A stretch of 48,265 nt of DNA from a virus. The DNA lies in the IMG/VR virus record IMGVR_UViG_3300005613_000103, positions 1-48,265 of that record. The stretch is one strand, 5' to 3'. Both the position numbers and the translations under genes were made by a program. Every line of letters starts with the position of its first letter. Position 1 is the first letter of the stretch. The notes beneath the pieces were generated by a model, which saw only the letters and a list, made by a program, of their open reading frames with translations, made no database searches and was not told the origin of the DNA. Shown here one piece after another: positions 1-8,682 of the stretch.

Positions 1-455
1 CCCGACACAACACCGGGCGCCGTCGGCGGGACGGCCAACAAGTTGGTCCCCGCCCCGGACACGATGGTTCCGGATGCCGCTGTGTCGAGCGTCGCGTTCT
101 CGGCAGGAGTCGTGCAGGCTTCGTCGTCGAACGCGCCAAGGTACATGTTCGGAGCCACATTGGCAGCCGTCCCAGCCGTGTCCTCCAGATCGAAACCGCA
201 ACCCGCACAGGTGGTCGCCCCACCAGCCGGATCTTCCGGATTCTTCATGTCGCAAACGATGGGTTCGCGATCGTCCCCTTCGAGCTGGGCAATGACCATC
301 ACGGTGTTTCCATCCGCATGGTCCATCTGATAAATGACGTCTTCCTTGCTGCGACCCAGCATCACGTGAGTGGCACCGGGAGCAACAGAGGTTCCGTCGA
401 CACACGGGACCTTCTCGCCCGTGCTGGCTCTGTTGTTGATGACAGTGATCTTCAT
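1..455 (-). CDS. Hypothetical protein downstream of the capsid gene (3' end cut by window edge)
   Basis: An open frame runs from an ATG at 455 down to base 1 with no stop, so only about 150 N-terminal residues are visible. It begins MKITVINNRAS and has a GAGAGGGACGACA stretch before the start. The product is rich in small residues and Thr, with several Cys (CDMKN, CAGCGFD), and shows no membrane segment. It is the next gene after the major capsid protein, 80 bases downstream, where head decoration or completion genes often lie, but I do not recognise a family and the position is the only hint of a function. One GACGTC site lies inside it at 336. Confidence 0.7.
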   Translation of the reverse strand, partial: MKITVINNRASTGEKVPCVDGTSVAPGATHVMLGRSKEDVIYQMDHADGNTVMVIAQLEGDDREPIVCDMKNPEDPAGGATTCAGCGFDLEDTAGTAANVAPNMYLGAFDDEACTTPAENATLDTAASGTIVSGAGTNLLAVPPTAPGVVS

Positions 456-537
456 TGTCGTCCCTCTCTGTTGAAACCTAGTCCAATAGGTAAAGGGCAG
501 GCCCCGTCAGAGGCCCACCCTCACCTGGCCCACGTCA

Positions 538-2025
538 CTACGGCAGGTTGCTGACCGTGATGACACCGTAGAAGTTGGCGTTCACCAGCTTCTTGGCGTA
601 TCTGGTCCGCATGCCCTTCCTGAGCGTGAAGTCGGCTGGATCGAGGAACGCAGCCGTCATCTCCAGCGGCACGTAGGGCGCGTACACCAGACCGCTGTCG
701 GTGAACATGGTGCCCTTGAGGCCGACCATGATCTTCCCGGAGGGGAAGTACGGATCGACGATGACGAGCCACTTGTTCTGGAGCCAGCCCATCGTGTAGA
801 TGCCGTAGCCCTGGGGAGCCTGGGGCAGCGGGAACGAAGGACGTCCACCGGTTCCCTGGCCCTGCGGGGGATTCGGAACGTCGTTGTAGATGCGGACGAG
901 GTCGCCGTGAGTCGCCAGCGCACCGAAAATCGGCTGAACAGACGGCCCGATGACGAGGAAATTACCGGGACCACGGTGGGTCCGGCGATTGATCTCGCCC
1001 GATACCTTCTCGATCACGGTGGCGATGTTGCGATAGTGGTCGATCTGGTTGCGCCCCACGGGGACAGCCGCGTCGAACACATCGGTGTTGGTGGAACCCG
1101 ACCCGTAGGCGGCCATGATCAGCTCACGGTCGACACCCAGGCTGATCTCGGAGGCAACCCCGGAGGTCAACTCGGGCTCGATGTCCATGTTGAGCACCGC
1201 ACGCATGTCGTCGGCAGCCTCGGAAGACCACAGGACTTTCAGCTTGCGGCTGAGAACCTTGATGGCTTCGAGCTGGATGTCCACGTTAACCTGCGGCACG
1301 TTGTCCGAACTCCCCTCCATGTCGAAGAAGTAGTTGGCTGTCACGGTGGTGACCGTCGCGTCGAACGTGATGTCATAGACACCGGTGGTGAGGTTGACAG
1401 TCGAAGCCGCACCGGTGTCACCGGTCAACGTCCCGGTGCCCGCACCGTCGTAGATCCGCTTCTCGGTCCCCGATGCGTCAGCCAGGAACTCGATGCCGAC
1501 CTGACCAGTCCCGTAAGGCTTGACCGGTTTCCAGTCCAAGGTGCCGGTGAAGTTGGTCCCCGGACCAGCGGCGATCACTTCGCTGTCCACGTACTCTGCC
1601 GAGTACCAACGGTCGAAGTTCTCGATCATGTTGTCGCCAGCGGTGATCGTGCCCTTCGTGGTTCCGTACTTGTAGTCCCAGTAGAAGATCCCGCCGATGG
1701 GCGAAGACGTCGGCTGAATCGAGAACAGGCCATTCGCGATCAGGTTCGCCCACACCTTGCGGATGACCGGGAACACGAACTTGACGAGATCGGGCACATT
1801 GCCGGAGACCGTACTCTCGGTCAGCGCCCGACGCTTCATCTCGTTCAGATGGGACATCTCGTTTTCGTAGAGCCGCGCCATGCAGCGACGGGTCCAGCTG
1901 TCGTTCACTCCCTCCAGAAGGGGAGCCCATTTCTGCTGCAATGCCTCGGAGACATGATCGTCGATGATCGTCCCGGCCGAATTCTCCTTGGCACTCTCAC
2001 TCAGGAAATCGCGTGCTTCGTGCAT
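538..2025 (-). CDS. Major capsid protein, T4 gp23-like
   Basis: This is the main shell subunit of the head, about 495 residues. The segment LFSIQPTSSPIGGIFYW matches the conserved region of T4 gp23-type proteins (VQPMSGPTG-IF), and the length fits gp23 (521 residues). I prefer the ATG at 2025, which has GGAGG at good spacing, over the GTG at 2061, which extends the frame by 12 residues. The N terminus MHEARDFLSE ends in L-S-E, a T4-type prohead protease site, consistent with the N-terminal trimming known for gp23. It lies directly after the protease-scaffold gene, as in T4. The fold is known to be HK97-like for the family. Confidence 0.9.
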   Translation of the reverse strand: MHEARDFLSESAKENSAGTIIDDHVSEALQQKWAPLLEGVNDSWTRRCMARLYENEMSHLNEMKRRALTESTVSGNVPDLVKFVFPVIRKVWANLIANGLFSIQPTSSPIGGIFYWDYKYGTTKGTITAGDNMIENFDRWYSAEYVDSEVIAAGPGTNFTGTLDWKPVKPYGTGQVGIEFLADASGTEKRIYDGAGTGTLTGDTGAASTVNLTTGVYDITFDATVTTVTANYFFDMEGSSDNVPQVNVDIQLEAIKVLSRKLKVLWSSEAADDMRAVLNMDIEPELTSGVASEISLGVDRELIMAAYGSGSTNTDVFDAAVPVGRNQIDHYRNIATVIEKVSGEINRRTHRGPGNFLVIGPSVQPIFGALATHGDLVRIYNDVPNPPQGQGTGGRPSFPLPQAPQGYGIYTMGWLQNKWLVIVDPYFPSGKIMVGLKGTMFTDSGLVYAPYVPLEMTAAFLDPADFTLRKGMRTRYAKKLVNANFYGVITVSNLP

Positions 2026-2088
2026 CGTATCCTCCGTTACTCCAAAAGTCCTTTTCACCACAGATGGTGATTCGTTTCTGTCCAGTCG

Positions 2089-3663
2089 TTAGCGCAGAAC
2101 TCCAGCCAACTTGGCCAGCTCTCGCACCGACACTCCTCCGATGACGCTGTCTTCGACGATGGACTCCTGCCCACCACCTCCGACGTCTTCCACCATCCGA
2201 AGAGCCCGACTTCGCCCACTGCTTCCCTCGATCCCCTGACGAATACGGCTGTACTCATCGGACACCGGATTGGCTGCCGTGAACGCCTCAACGAGCTTGT
2301 CGACGGACTCTTTGGTGTCCGGCTTGCTCTCGTTGAGAAACTTCCTCAGCTTGTTGCGATGCGGATGATCCGCAATCTTGCGCTCGACATAGGCACGCAC
2401 ACCGAAATTCTTCCCGATGCTGAGTGCCTGGTCCCTCTCCTCGGAGAGCTTCTGGATCATGATCTCCATCTGAGAGATTCGCTCCTCGTACTGATGCTTG
2501 ACCACGTCCTCTTCGGCCAGCGCATCGGAAATCTCCGACACACGGTCCTTCAAGGCGTCGAGCGCATCGTACTCGTTGACGTCTCCCAGCATCTCCATGA
2601 TCTGGTCAGCTCGGTCGTTGTCAGAGAGTTCCCTCTCCAGGTACAGATGGAATCCCAGCTCCTTGGCGATCTCCGCCATCTCCTGGTTCTCCGCGTCCTG
2701 TTCGAGAATCCTCTCGTCCAACTCGGCGATTTTCGCCTGAGCCTCGGAGAGCTTCTTGCGCAAACTCATGATCTCCGTGTTCTCGTCCTCTTCGAACAAG
2801 AAAGGAGCCACGATCTCTTTGATCCGCTCGATGGCATTCGATGAACCGGCCACCTCCGGATCTTCGAGCAGTTCGCTACGAGCCTTCGCAACAGCTTCCT
2901 CTTGGAGTTTCTCTGCCTCCTGCCGAAGCCGCTCTGTGAATTCCTCTCGTAGGGCATCCCGTGCATGCTCACGAGCCTCCAGTTCGATTTCATCTCGAAC
3001 TTCGCTCGTGATCTGCTCGACCAGCTCGGGATTCTCTTTCCTCAATGCGTCCATGTCCATGCTGGTCTCCTTATTCTCCACGACGAAATTGGGGTGAGCC
3101 CCCGCATTTGCCGGATCAGCAACAACGTCCCATGTGACGAGCTTGTAGTCCTCCTGTACGACGTCTTCTCCCTTGGGATTCGAGACTACCGAACCGAACC
3201 CCCTGCTCGACACGCCAAGCCTTCCACCAGCCCTGGCAATCGCCAGCGCCTGGTCTCCGTTGATCGTGCCAGGGATGAACTCCAGCGTACCCACCATCTC
3301 GCCGTCCTCCGCGATGTTCACATCGGTAACGAAATGGCTCACACGCGAAAGCTTGGTCTTCCCGTCGCCAGGATGATCTAGCTCGCCAAACACCTGCCTA
3401 CCCTTCATCGACTCTGAGATCCTGCCGATCTCGCGAGCCATGATGTTCCTCGGGTAAAGACGCTTGTTGGCTGTGGCCTTGTCGACCCAGCCAAACCGCC
3501 CCTTCAGGTACGGACGCTTGCCTTCCTCTCCCTCGTGAAGGTCTTCGGGCTTGAACTCCAGAATGCAAACGTCCTCCAGAAGCTCCGTCCCCTCTGGGAC
3601 CTGAACCTCCTGAACCGCCTGCTCCTGGAACTCGGCTGGACGCCTTTTGTTCTTGCCCTTCAT
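2089..3663 (-). CDS. Prohead protease fused to scaffold (gp21 + gp22-like)
   Basis: The N-terminal ~190 residues are a T4 gp21-type serine protease (MEROPS S80-like): FGELDHP at about 92-98 supplies a likely catalytic His, RVSHFV follows at 107-112, and GVSSRGFG at 150-157 supplies the nucleophile Ser. From about residue 200 to the end the protein is a long Glu/Lys-rich coiled coil (DALRKENPELVEQ onward), as expected of a core scaffold such as gp22. In T4 these are separate genes; here one 524-residue frame holds both. T4 gp21 cuts after (L/I)-x-E, and sites of that form are abundant in neighbouring products. It lies between the acidic core protein and the capsid gene. The start at 3663 has AGGTAA upstream. 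Confidence 0.88.
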   Translation of the reverse strand: MKGKNKRRPAEFQEQAVQEVQVPEGTELLEDVCILEFKPEDLHEGEEGKRPYLKGRFGWVDKATANKRLYPRNIMAREIGRISESMKGRQVFGELDHPGDGKTKLSRVSHFVTDVNIAEDGEMVGTLEFIPGTINGDQALAIARAGGRLGVSSRGFGSVVSNPKGEDVVQEDYKLVTWDVVADPANAGAHPNFVVENKETSMDMDALRKENPELVEQITSEVRDEIELEAREHARDALREEFTERLRQEAEKLQEEAVAKARSELLEDPEVAGSSNAIERIKEIVAPFLFEEDENTEIMSLRKKLSEAQAKIAELDERILEQDAENQEMAEIAKELGFHLYLERELSDNDRADQIMEMLGDVNEYDALDALKDRVSEISDALAEEDVVKHQYEERISQMEIMIQKLSEERDQALSIGKNFGVRAYVERKIADHPHRNKLRKFLNESKPDTKESVDKLVEAFTAANPVSDEYSRIRQGIEGSSGRSRALRMVEDVGGGGQESIVEDSVIGGVSVRELAKLAGVLR

Positions 3664-3671
3664 CCGTTTAC

Positions 3672-4778
3672 CTATGCGCCCTTCTTCTTGCCCTTGTAGC
3701 CCTTGCCAGCCATGCGCTTTGCAGCCAAGGCACCCTTGTTGATCTTCTGTCCTGGTGCCACAACACCGGCTTTGACGAGCTTGAGGTAGCTCAAGAGACC
3801 CTCTTTGTTGCGCACGTCCTTGCGCATACCAACTTGGGCCTTGGTGTTTTGCCTGCCGTACCTGGACCTCCCCTTCACGGACACTGCCTTTGTCAGAAGC
3901 TTGCGACCCTGACTCTTCTTGCCCTTGGGAGCACCCTTGGCCTCATCGAGATCCTCGTCCTCGTCGAGATCCTCGTCGTCCTCGTCGTCCTCGGGATCCT
4001 CGTCGTCCTCGGGATCCTCGTCGTCCTCGGCCAAGAGACCGAAGGCGTCGAGAGCCTCAGCGACGTCTTCCATCGCCTCGTCAAGTGCCTCTTCGAGATC
4101 CTCGTCCTCTTCCGGAGTCAGGGCTCCGCCCATCTCCTCCATCTCTCTGAGAATCGACTCGGCAACAATCGAAAGATCGAGAACCTCGCTGGCCACATCA
4201 TCCTTGTCCTCGTCGAGAGCACGCATGGCGAGCAGCTCACCGAGATCCGCGATGTAGTTGAACGCCTCGACATACTCGTCAAAGCGGCTCTTCGGATCGC
4301 GGTCGATGGACTCGGCCAGCTCGGACAGCTCATCCATGATCCCCTCGCTGAGGGTGCCAGTATCCGGAGCCTCAACGTCAGACATCACACGACGAACACG
4401 CGCTCCGCTCGCCTTGGGGGCACGGGAGAGCATCTTCTGATGCCGCTTCCACGCAGACGTCTTGCGCTGCTGCTTGCGCTTCCGCGCAATTTTGCCCTTG
4501 TGAGCCTTGTAATACTGCTTCGACAGCTTGCGCGACTTGGCAGTGCCCTTCTTCATGCGCATCACACGCATGCTCTCGTCCACCTCGTCGTCACTGTCAT
4601 CATCGTCGCCTGCCAGATCGCTCAGGTAGGCTTCCTCGAAGTCTTCCTCCTCGTCATCCTCGAAGAAATCCGCCTCTTCGCCCTCCTCCAGCACTCCCAT
4701 GCCGCTGAGCGATCTACGGATTTCATTGTCGGACAATCCCAACCTCTGGAGGTCTTCTTCGAGTGGTCGAACTGTCAT
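3672..4778 (-). CDS. Acidic/basic low-complexity prohead core-type protein
   Basis: This 368-residue protein has four zones: an acidic N terminus (FFEDDEEEDFEEAYLSD), a Lys/Arg-rich segment at about 95-135, a helical acidic middle, a run of Asp/Glu repeats (DDEDPEDDEDPEDDED), and a basic C terminus ending KGYKGKKKGA. The composition and the place between portal and protease recall T4 gp67/gp68, the prohead core proteins that are cut to peptides during maturation. DEDLDEAKG contains an L-D-E site and MGVLEEGEE an L-E-E site. The start has a strong GGAGG. Assignment rests on position and composition, not on sequence similarity I can recognise. Confidence 0.7.
   Translation of the reverse strand: MTVRPLEEDLQRLGLSDNEIRRSLSGMGVLEEGEEADFFEDDEEEDFEEAYLSDLAGDDDDSDDEVDESMRVMRMKKGTAKSRKLSKQYYKAHKGKIARKRKQQRKTSAWKRHQKMLSRAPKASGARVRRVMSDVEAPDTGTLSEGIMDELSELAESIDRDPKSRFDEYVEAFNYIADLGELLAMRALDEDKDDVASEVLDLSIVAESILREMEEMGGALTPEEDEDLEEALDEAMEDVAEALDAFGLLAEDDEDPEDDEDPEDDEDDEDLDEDEDLDEAKGAPKGKKSQGRKLLTKAVSVKGRSRYGRQNTKAQVGMRKDVRNKEGLLSYLKLVKAGVVAPGQKINKGALAAKRMAGKGYKGKKKGA
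3972..4029 (-). repeat. Short tandem repeat coding Asp/Glu tract
   Basis: A GATCCTCGTCGTCCTCGG unit (plus strand) is repeated in tandem with small variation and encodes the DDEDPEDDEDPEDDED tract of the core-type protein. It is a coding low-complexity repeat. Confidence 0.7.
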
Positions 4779-4806
4779 TTCCCTTTACCTCCTACTGCCA
4801 ACGCCC

Positions 4807-5715
4807 CTAAGCGATGGCTTGCGCAACCTTGCGGACAAACCGGCCCCCAAGGTCAAAGTCTCTGTATCTCAGAGCTATTTCATCGTGTACCTTCGCCCCG
4901 CACAACACGCAACCTCCGTCGCGCACCATACGAATCGCTGCGGACACAGACTCGACAACTTCCCCAAGGTGCTCCATGTAGTCTGTCGCATACGAGTCAA
5001 ATTGCGACAAAATAGCGTCATCGTCCTCGTCGCGCATCTCTGTGTTCGAAGACGTCAAGCTATCATGAGACTCGTGGACCCGCGACAGCATCTCGCCAAG
5101 CCTGCCCTCTAGAGAAATCAGGTTCTCAACGACAACATCACGGACGCCATCGTCGATCTCATCATCATCCTCCTCGAACAGCTCACCAAAAAGAGGGCGA
5201 ATGGTCAGCTCAAGGTTCCCGTAGTCAGCATCCCAGGCATACTCCCCGATCTGCAACTTGTGCTCGTGGATAACCTTCTTCCAAATGCGACCACGGGAAA
5301 ACAACTGCCCCAGACTCTCTCTCACTTGCTCCAGCGGAGAAGACGTCAAAGCCGGATGCAAAGACATCAACCCCCTCATGCTGTCAGCAAGCATGGTGCC
5401 CTCTGTAAATGCATCGACTCCGCGACTCACAACGTCATCCTCGGACAAAGTCTCAACACTGATTCGCTTCGGCTTGCCAAGCCTCACAATGCCATCATCG
5501 ATCACATAGTTGGCAGAGTGAAAAATTCCGTCCTCGTTCAACACTATCACCCGATCAGGATAGGTCGCAAACAGAACAGACTCGCCGCCAAATGCACCCT
5601 GGTTTTCAGCGACGGCTCGATCCAAGGTCGACAGGATCTCCTCGTATGAACCATCCTGCAACTGCCCCAGAACCTTCGCCTCGACGAACACCGCTTTGTG
5701 CCTCTTGTGGCTCAT
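4807..5715 (-). CDS. Unknown head-region protein
   Basis: A 302-residue protein starting MSHKRHKAVF. I chose the ATG at 5715 because it has GGAGGA 3-4 bases upstream and lies below a good promoter; the frame opens 14 residues earlier without a ribosome binding site. It has an acidic cluster (LFEEDDDEIDDG), a Cys pair CVLCG near the C terminus, and no membrane segment. It is the first gene of a likely transcription unit running on through the core protein, protease-scaffold and capsid genes, so a role in head assembly is plausible. I do not recognise a family. Confidence 0.75.
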   Translation of the reverse strand: MSHKRHKAVFVEAKVLGQLQDGSYEEILSTLDRAVAENQGAFGGESVLFATYPDRVIVLNEDGIFHSANYVIDDGIVRLGKPKRISVETLSEDDVVSRGVDAFTEGTMLADSMRGLMSLHPALTSSPLEQVRESLGQLFSRGRIWKKVIHEHKLQIGEYAWDADYGNLELTIRPLFGELFEEDDDEIDDGVRDVVVENLISLEGRLGEMLSRVHESHDSLTSSNTEMRDEDDDAILSQFDSYATDYMEHLGEVVESVSAAIRMVRDGGCVLCGAKVHDEIALRYRDFDLGGRFVRKVAQAIA

Positions 5716-5756
5716 GCTTCCTCCATGTAGAAGCCTCAATCCACCTCCGTGATACA

Positions 5757-5785
5757 ATTACCCGGCGAACTCGTGATCATGTCAA
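5757..5785 (-). promoter_or_regulatory. Sigma70-like promoter for the capsid operon
   Basis: On the minus strand TTGACA (5785-5780) is followed after exactly 17 bases by GGTAAT (5762-5757). It lies in the 150-base gap after the portal gene, about 40 bases before the GGAGGA-ATG of the next gene, and would drive the core, protease-scaffold and capsid genes. Confidence 0.6.
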
Positions 5786-5833
5786 CAAACCGCAGTAATC
5801 AATCACGTTTCAGGCAGACCGCTGTGCAAACAT

Positions 5834-5850
5834 GGCGCAAATGATGCGCC
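5834..5850 (-). terminator. Hairpin after portal gene
   Basis: GGCGCA (5834-5839) and TGCGCC (5845-5850) form a perfect 6-bp stem with a 5-base loop, just after the portal stop and before the promoter at 5757-5785. No clear T-run follows, so it may be a weak terminator or only a pause site. Confidence 0.35.
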
Positions 5851-5865
5851 GTTTATGCGCAATAA

Positions 5866-8679
5866 TCACCAGGCAACACCAGACGTCGCTCTGGCAATCT
5901 CCCGAATAAGCATCTGAGTCTCACGGAGCTGTGTTCCCAACTTGCTATCACGCTTCTCCATCTCACGACGGATCGCCTCAAGCGCTGCTTTCTCATCGGC
6001 ACGATCACCGTCAAACAACTCCCTCTCACTGATCCCCCGGGCAGCCGGAGTCTCGACAGACTCGAAACCACCAGTCGGGCCTGCCATCTTCTGCTCTTCC
6101 TTCTTCTGCTTCGTGATCTCAGCAATCTCGTCATCACTGAGCCCATAGACATTGCTCAGCAGAAAATACGACGACACGTGACGCTCCATCATCGACGCCA
6201 AATCAGCACGCGCTCGACGCACTTCCATCTGGCCAAGCTCAAAGATGGCACTCGGCACAGTCATGTTGATCTTGAAATCAACAGCCATCGGATCAATCTT
6301 CCTGGCAGCGAGATGAACCCTGGCCACCTTGCGCATCCCGTTGATGAACTCGTTCTGCACACGGAGCACAGTTTTTGCAAACCTGACGTCTTCCTGACTG
6401 TTGTGAACCACGACACCCTGCCCAATCGCAAAGTTGTGATACCCCTCAACGGTCAGATCGTAAGTGTCAATCACCGGACCAGGACGGACGCTGACCACCT
6501 TGTGGTTACGCCCCGCCCGTGAAGATCGATAGGCCGCATCCCTCATGACACTGGAAGCCATGTATTCGCCAGCAAACAGGCGATACGAGATCCCATGCTG
6601 AGAAAGCACCCTGTTAATCAGCGCCTCACTGTAACCAGACCACTTGACCAGCTGCTTCTTACTCTTACAGCGATACTCTCTCGCGACCCTGATCAGATGC
6701 TCGATGGTCGCATCACTTCGCCACCTGCTGTTCTTCTCGCCAGCCGTATCAGGAGCTGTTCCGTCCTCGATTCTGTCAACCATTATGGCCGACATCTTCT
6801 CCCTGAACCCATCTCCCCTTGAAAGCCTCATGGCTCCGCCGGGATCAGACCACTGCTCCTTCATCTGCCTGGACTTTAGATCCCTGTGTTCATCAGAATG
6901 GACCCAGTCCCAAAACTTGGAACCAGGACGCTTGCTCATGGCAGACGCCTTGGCAATGCTCTCCTTGGCCTCATCCGTCTTCAGCCAAGCAGCCTGTGCA
7001 GCCTTGCGCTTCTCGATGACATCCGGGCGACCGATGGTCTTCTCAGCATGCTCAGCGTGAAGCTTGCGATGATCGTCCCATGCCATGATCTCCAGATTCT
7101 CCGGCCTGTTGTCACGCTTGTCGAAGTTCACATGGTGCCGGACGTTGCCCTTCTCGACTTCCTCAAACAACGTGTCGGTCACTACCCGATGGGTCATCCC
7201 CCAGGAGTCGTCACCAGGATGATAAACCTCCTCGTATCCCCTGAGAGAACCCTCCGAGTCACGCCGATACAAAGGCATCAACGAATCACCAGCCGCAAGC
7301 TCCTGAGCCTCACAGTACGAACCATCCCGCCTCATGACAGGATGATCCGGCGTGCATGTCAGCACCTCACCGTTATCCAGCTCAACCTCGACCGTTTCCG
7401 CCTGACGTCTCGTGACCCTGGCGTTCTTGCCAAGCCCAGGAACCACATTGTTGTTCTCATCTATCGAGTACAGCCAGAAAGGATCGTCCCGCTTGGATAG
7501 CTCAGCTATCGTCGGCTCAGTGCCGTCGAGCAACGGAATCGGCGTGTCACCAGCAAGACACAACGTCGCCTTGCTGGGCATGTTCTCGTCGTACCCCAGG
7601 TAGGCTCTCGGCACCTTCAATGCAGCGTAGAGCTTGTATAGAAAATACTGAACATCCTCGACTTGCTGGTACGATGGTCCATTGAGCACGTCAACACGTG
7701 TCTTCTCTTGACCATCACGCATCCCAAGAAAGAAGTCCTCATCAAACGACAGAGGGTTGAACCTCATGTCCAACTTGCCCGTCTTGGGGTTCACAAATTT
7801 CTTCTTCTTGATCCGGTTCTTCACATTCTGAATCGCACGCTCAGCCTCCTCCCGGGGGAGGTTGCCCACGTCGATGTAAAACGCATACCTGCTGGGGCTT
7901 CTCGTCAGCTTATAGACGAGCACCGCATCCTCAAGCAGCATCAGACGTCGCCAGATCCACCGGGCAGGCTCAGCGATGGACCACCCGTACATCGACTCCC
8001 TGTTCTTGGATCGCAGACGCATATGAGTCACGCGCCAATCCTCGAACACAGCCGAGTCACCCTGTGGACTCACAGCGCTCCCGGACTTCGTCTTCATCTG
8101 CTCGAACTGCTGCTCGTTCACCTCCATGTTCGACGAAAAAGACTGCACAACCCCAAGGAAATCGCCGCGCTTACTCTCAACCCTTCGGCATGTCGCCGGT
8201 GGAAGATAATTCAGCTCCTGGACACCCTTGTCTCCGATAACGATCTCCTCAAAATCGTTTCCGTACTTGCACAGTGTTCTGATTATCTCCCAGGCATTTT
8301 GATCTATTTTTAGCCTCTTATGAAAGACGTCTGTGAGATCGTCACACACGTCCTGGTCCTGGCACTCAACCCACAACACGTGCTTGTTCTCGCTGTCCAT
8401 CTGGGAAGAGTCGTCTGAATATATATCCAGGCTGCTCGTGATGTCTGGATATTCATCCATCTCCTCATAATCGGCATAGCGATGAAGCAACCGCTTATCG
8501 AGCCCCAGGACATCGCCAATTCCACCGACACCCATCGTGTCAACGTTCCCAAGGCCAATCCCCATACCCATCTGCGCTCGCGCCAGATCCTTGGTAGACA
8601 CAGCCAGCTCAGAGTTCTGCTTTTCTCTGGAGAAGACACGCCGGATAAAATCAGTGGCAACGGATGTCAGTTTTGCCAT
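5866..8679 (-). CDS. Portal protein, T4 gp20-like, interrupted by an intein
   Basis: The dodecameric portal forms the DNA channel at the head vertex and binds the terminase. The exteins (residues 1-373 and 761-937, 550 in total, close to T4 gp20 at 524) carry gp20-type segments: DEYPDITSSLDIYSDD, YVLVYKLTRSPSR-like DAVLVYKLTRSPSRYAFYID, VPRAYLGYDENMPSKATL and, after the intein, SQEDVRFAKTV. The intein occupies residues 374-760 and splits the strongly conserved KATL/SQEDVRF junction. Upstream on the same strand are an internal protein and a polyprotein. The start has GGAGAG at suitable spacing. Confidence 0.92.
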   Translation of the reverse strand: MAKLTSVATDFIRRVFSREKQNSELAVSTKDLARAQMGMGIGLGNVDTMGVGGIGDVLGLDKRLLHRYADYEEMDEYPDITSSLDIYSDDSSQMDSENKHVLWVECQDQDVCDDLTDVFHKRLKIDQNAWEIIRTLCKYGNDFEEIVIGDKGVQELNYLPPATCRRVESKRGDFLGVVQSFSSNMEVNEQQFEQMKTKSGSAVSPQGDSAVFEDWRVTHMRLRSKNRESMYGWSIAEPARWIWRRLMLLEDAVLVYKLTRSPSRYAFYIDVGNLPREEAERAIQNVKNRIKKKKFVNPKTGKLDMRFNPLSFDEDFFLGMRDGQEKTRVDVLNGPSYQQVEDVQYFLYKLYAALKVPRAYLGYDENMPSKATLCLAGDTPIPLLDGTEPTIAELSKRDDPFWLYSIDENNNVVPGLGKNARVTRRQAETVEVELDNGEVLTCTPDHPVMRRDGSYCEAQELAAGDSLMPLYRRDSEGSLRGYEEVYHPGDDSWGMTHRVVTDTLFEEVEKGNVRHHVNFDKRDNRPENLEIMAWDDHRKLHAEHAEKTIGRPDVIEKRKAAQAAWLKTDEAKESIAKASAMSKRPGSKFWDWVHSDEHRDLKSRQMKEQWSDPGGAMRLSRGDGFREKMSAIMVDRIEDGTAPDTAGEKNSRWRSDATIEHLIRVAREYRCKSKKQLVKWSGYSEALINRVLSQHGISYRLFAGEYMASSVMRDAAYRSSRAGRNHKVVSVRPGPVIDTYDLTVEGYHNFAIGQGVVVHNSQEDVRFAKTVLRVQNEFINGMRKVARVHLAARKIDPMAVDFKINMTVPSAIFELGQMEVRRARADLASMMERHVSSYFLLSNVYGLSDDEIAEITKQKKEEQKMAGPTGGFESVETPAARGISERELFDGDRADEKAALEAIRREMEKRDSKLGTQLRETQMLIREIARATSGVAW
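6400..7560 (-). mobile_element. Intein with HNH homing endonuclease in the portal gene
   Basis: A 387-residue intein begins with Cys (CLAGDTPIPLLDG, block A) and ends with VVVHN before Ser+1 of the C-extein. Block B-like CTPDHPVMRRDG and block F/G DTYDLTVEGYHNFAI complete the splicing domain. An HNH endonuclease lies inside: NVRHHVNFDKRDNRPENLEIM, preceded by THRVV and followed by DDHRKLHAEH, then a C-terminal helix-turn-helix-like DNA-binding part (SKKQLVKWSGYSEALINRVL). All expected splicing residues are present (Cys1, TxxH-like TPDH, terminal His-Asn, Ser+1), so splicing is expected. It is clearly related to the intein in the large terminase. Confidence 0.9.
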
Positions 8680-8682
8680 CCT

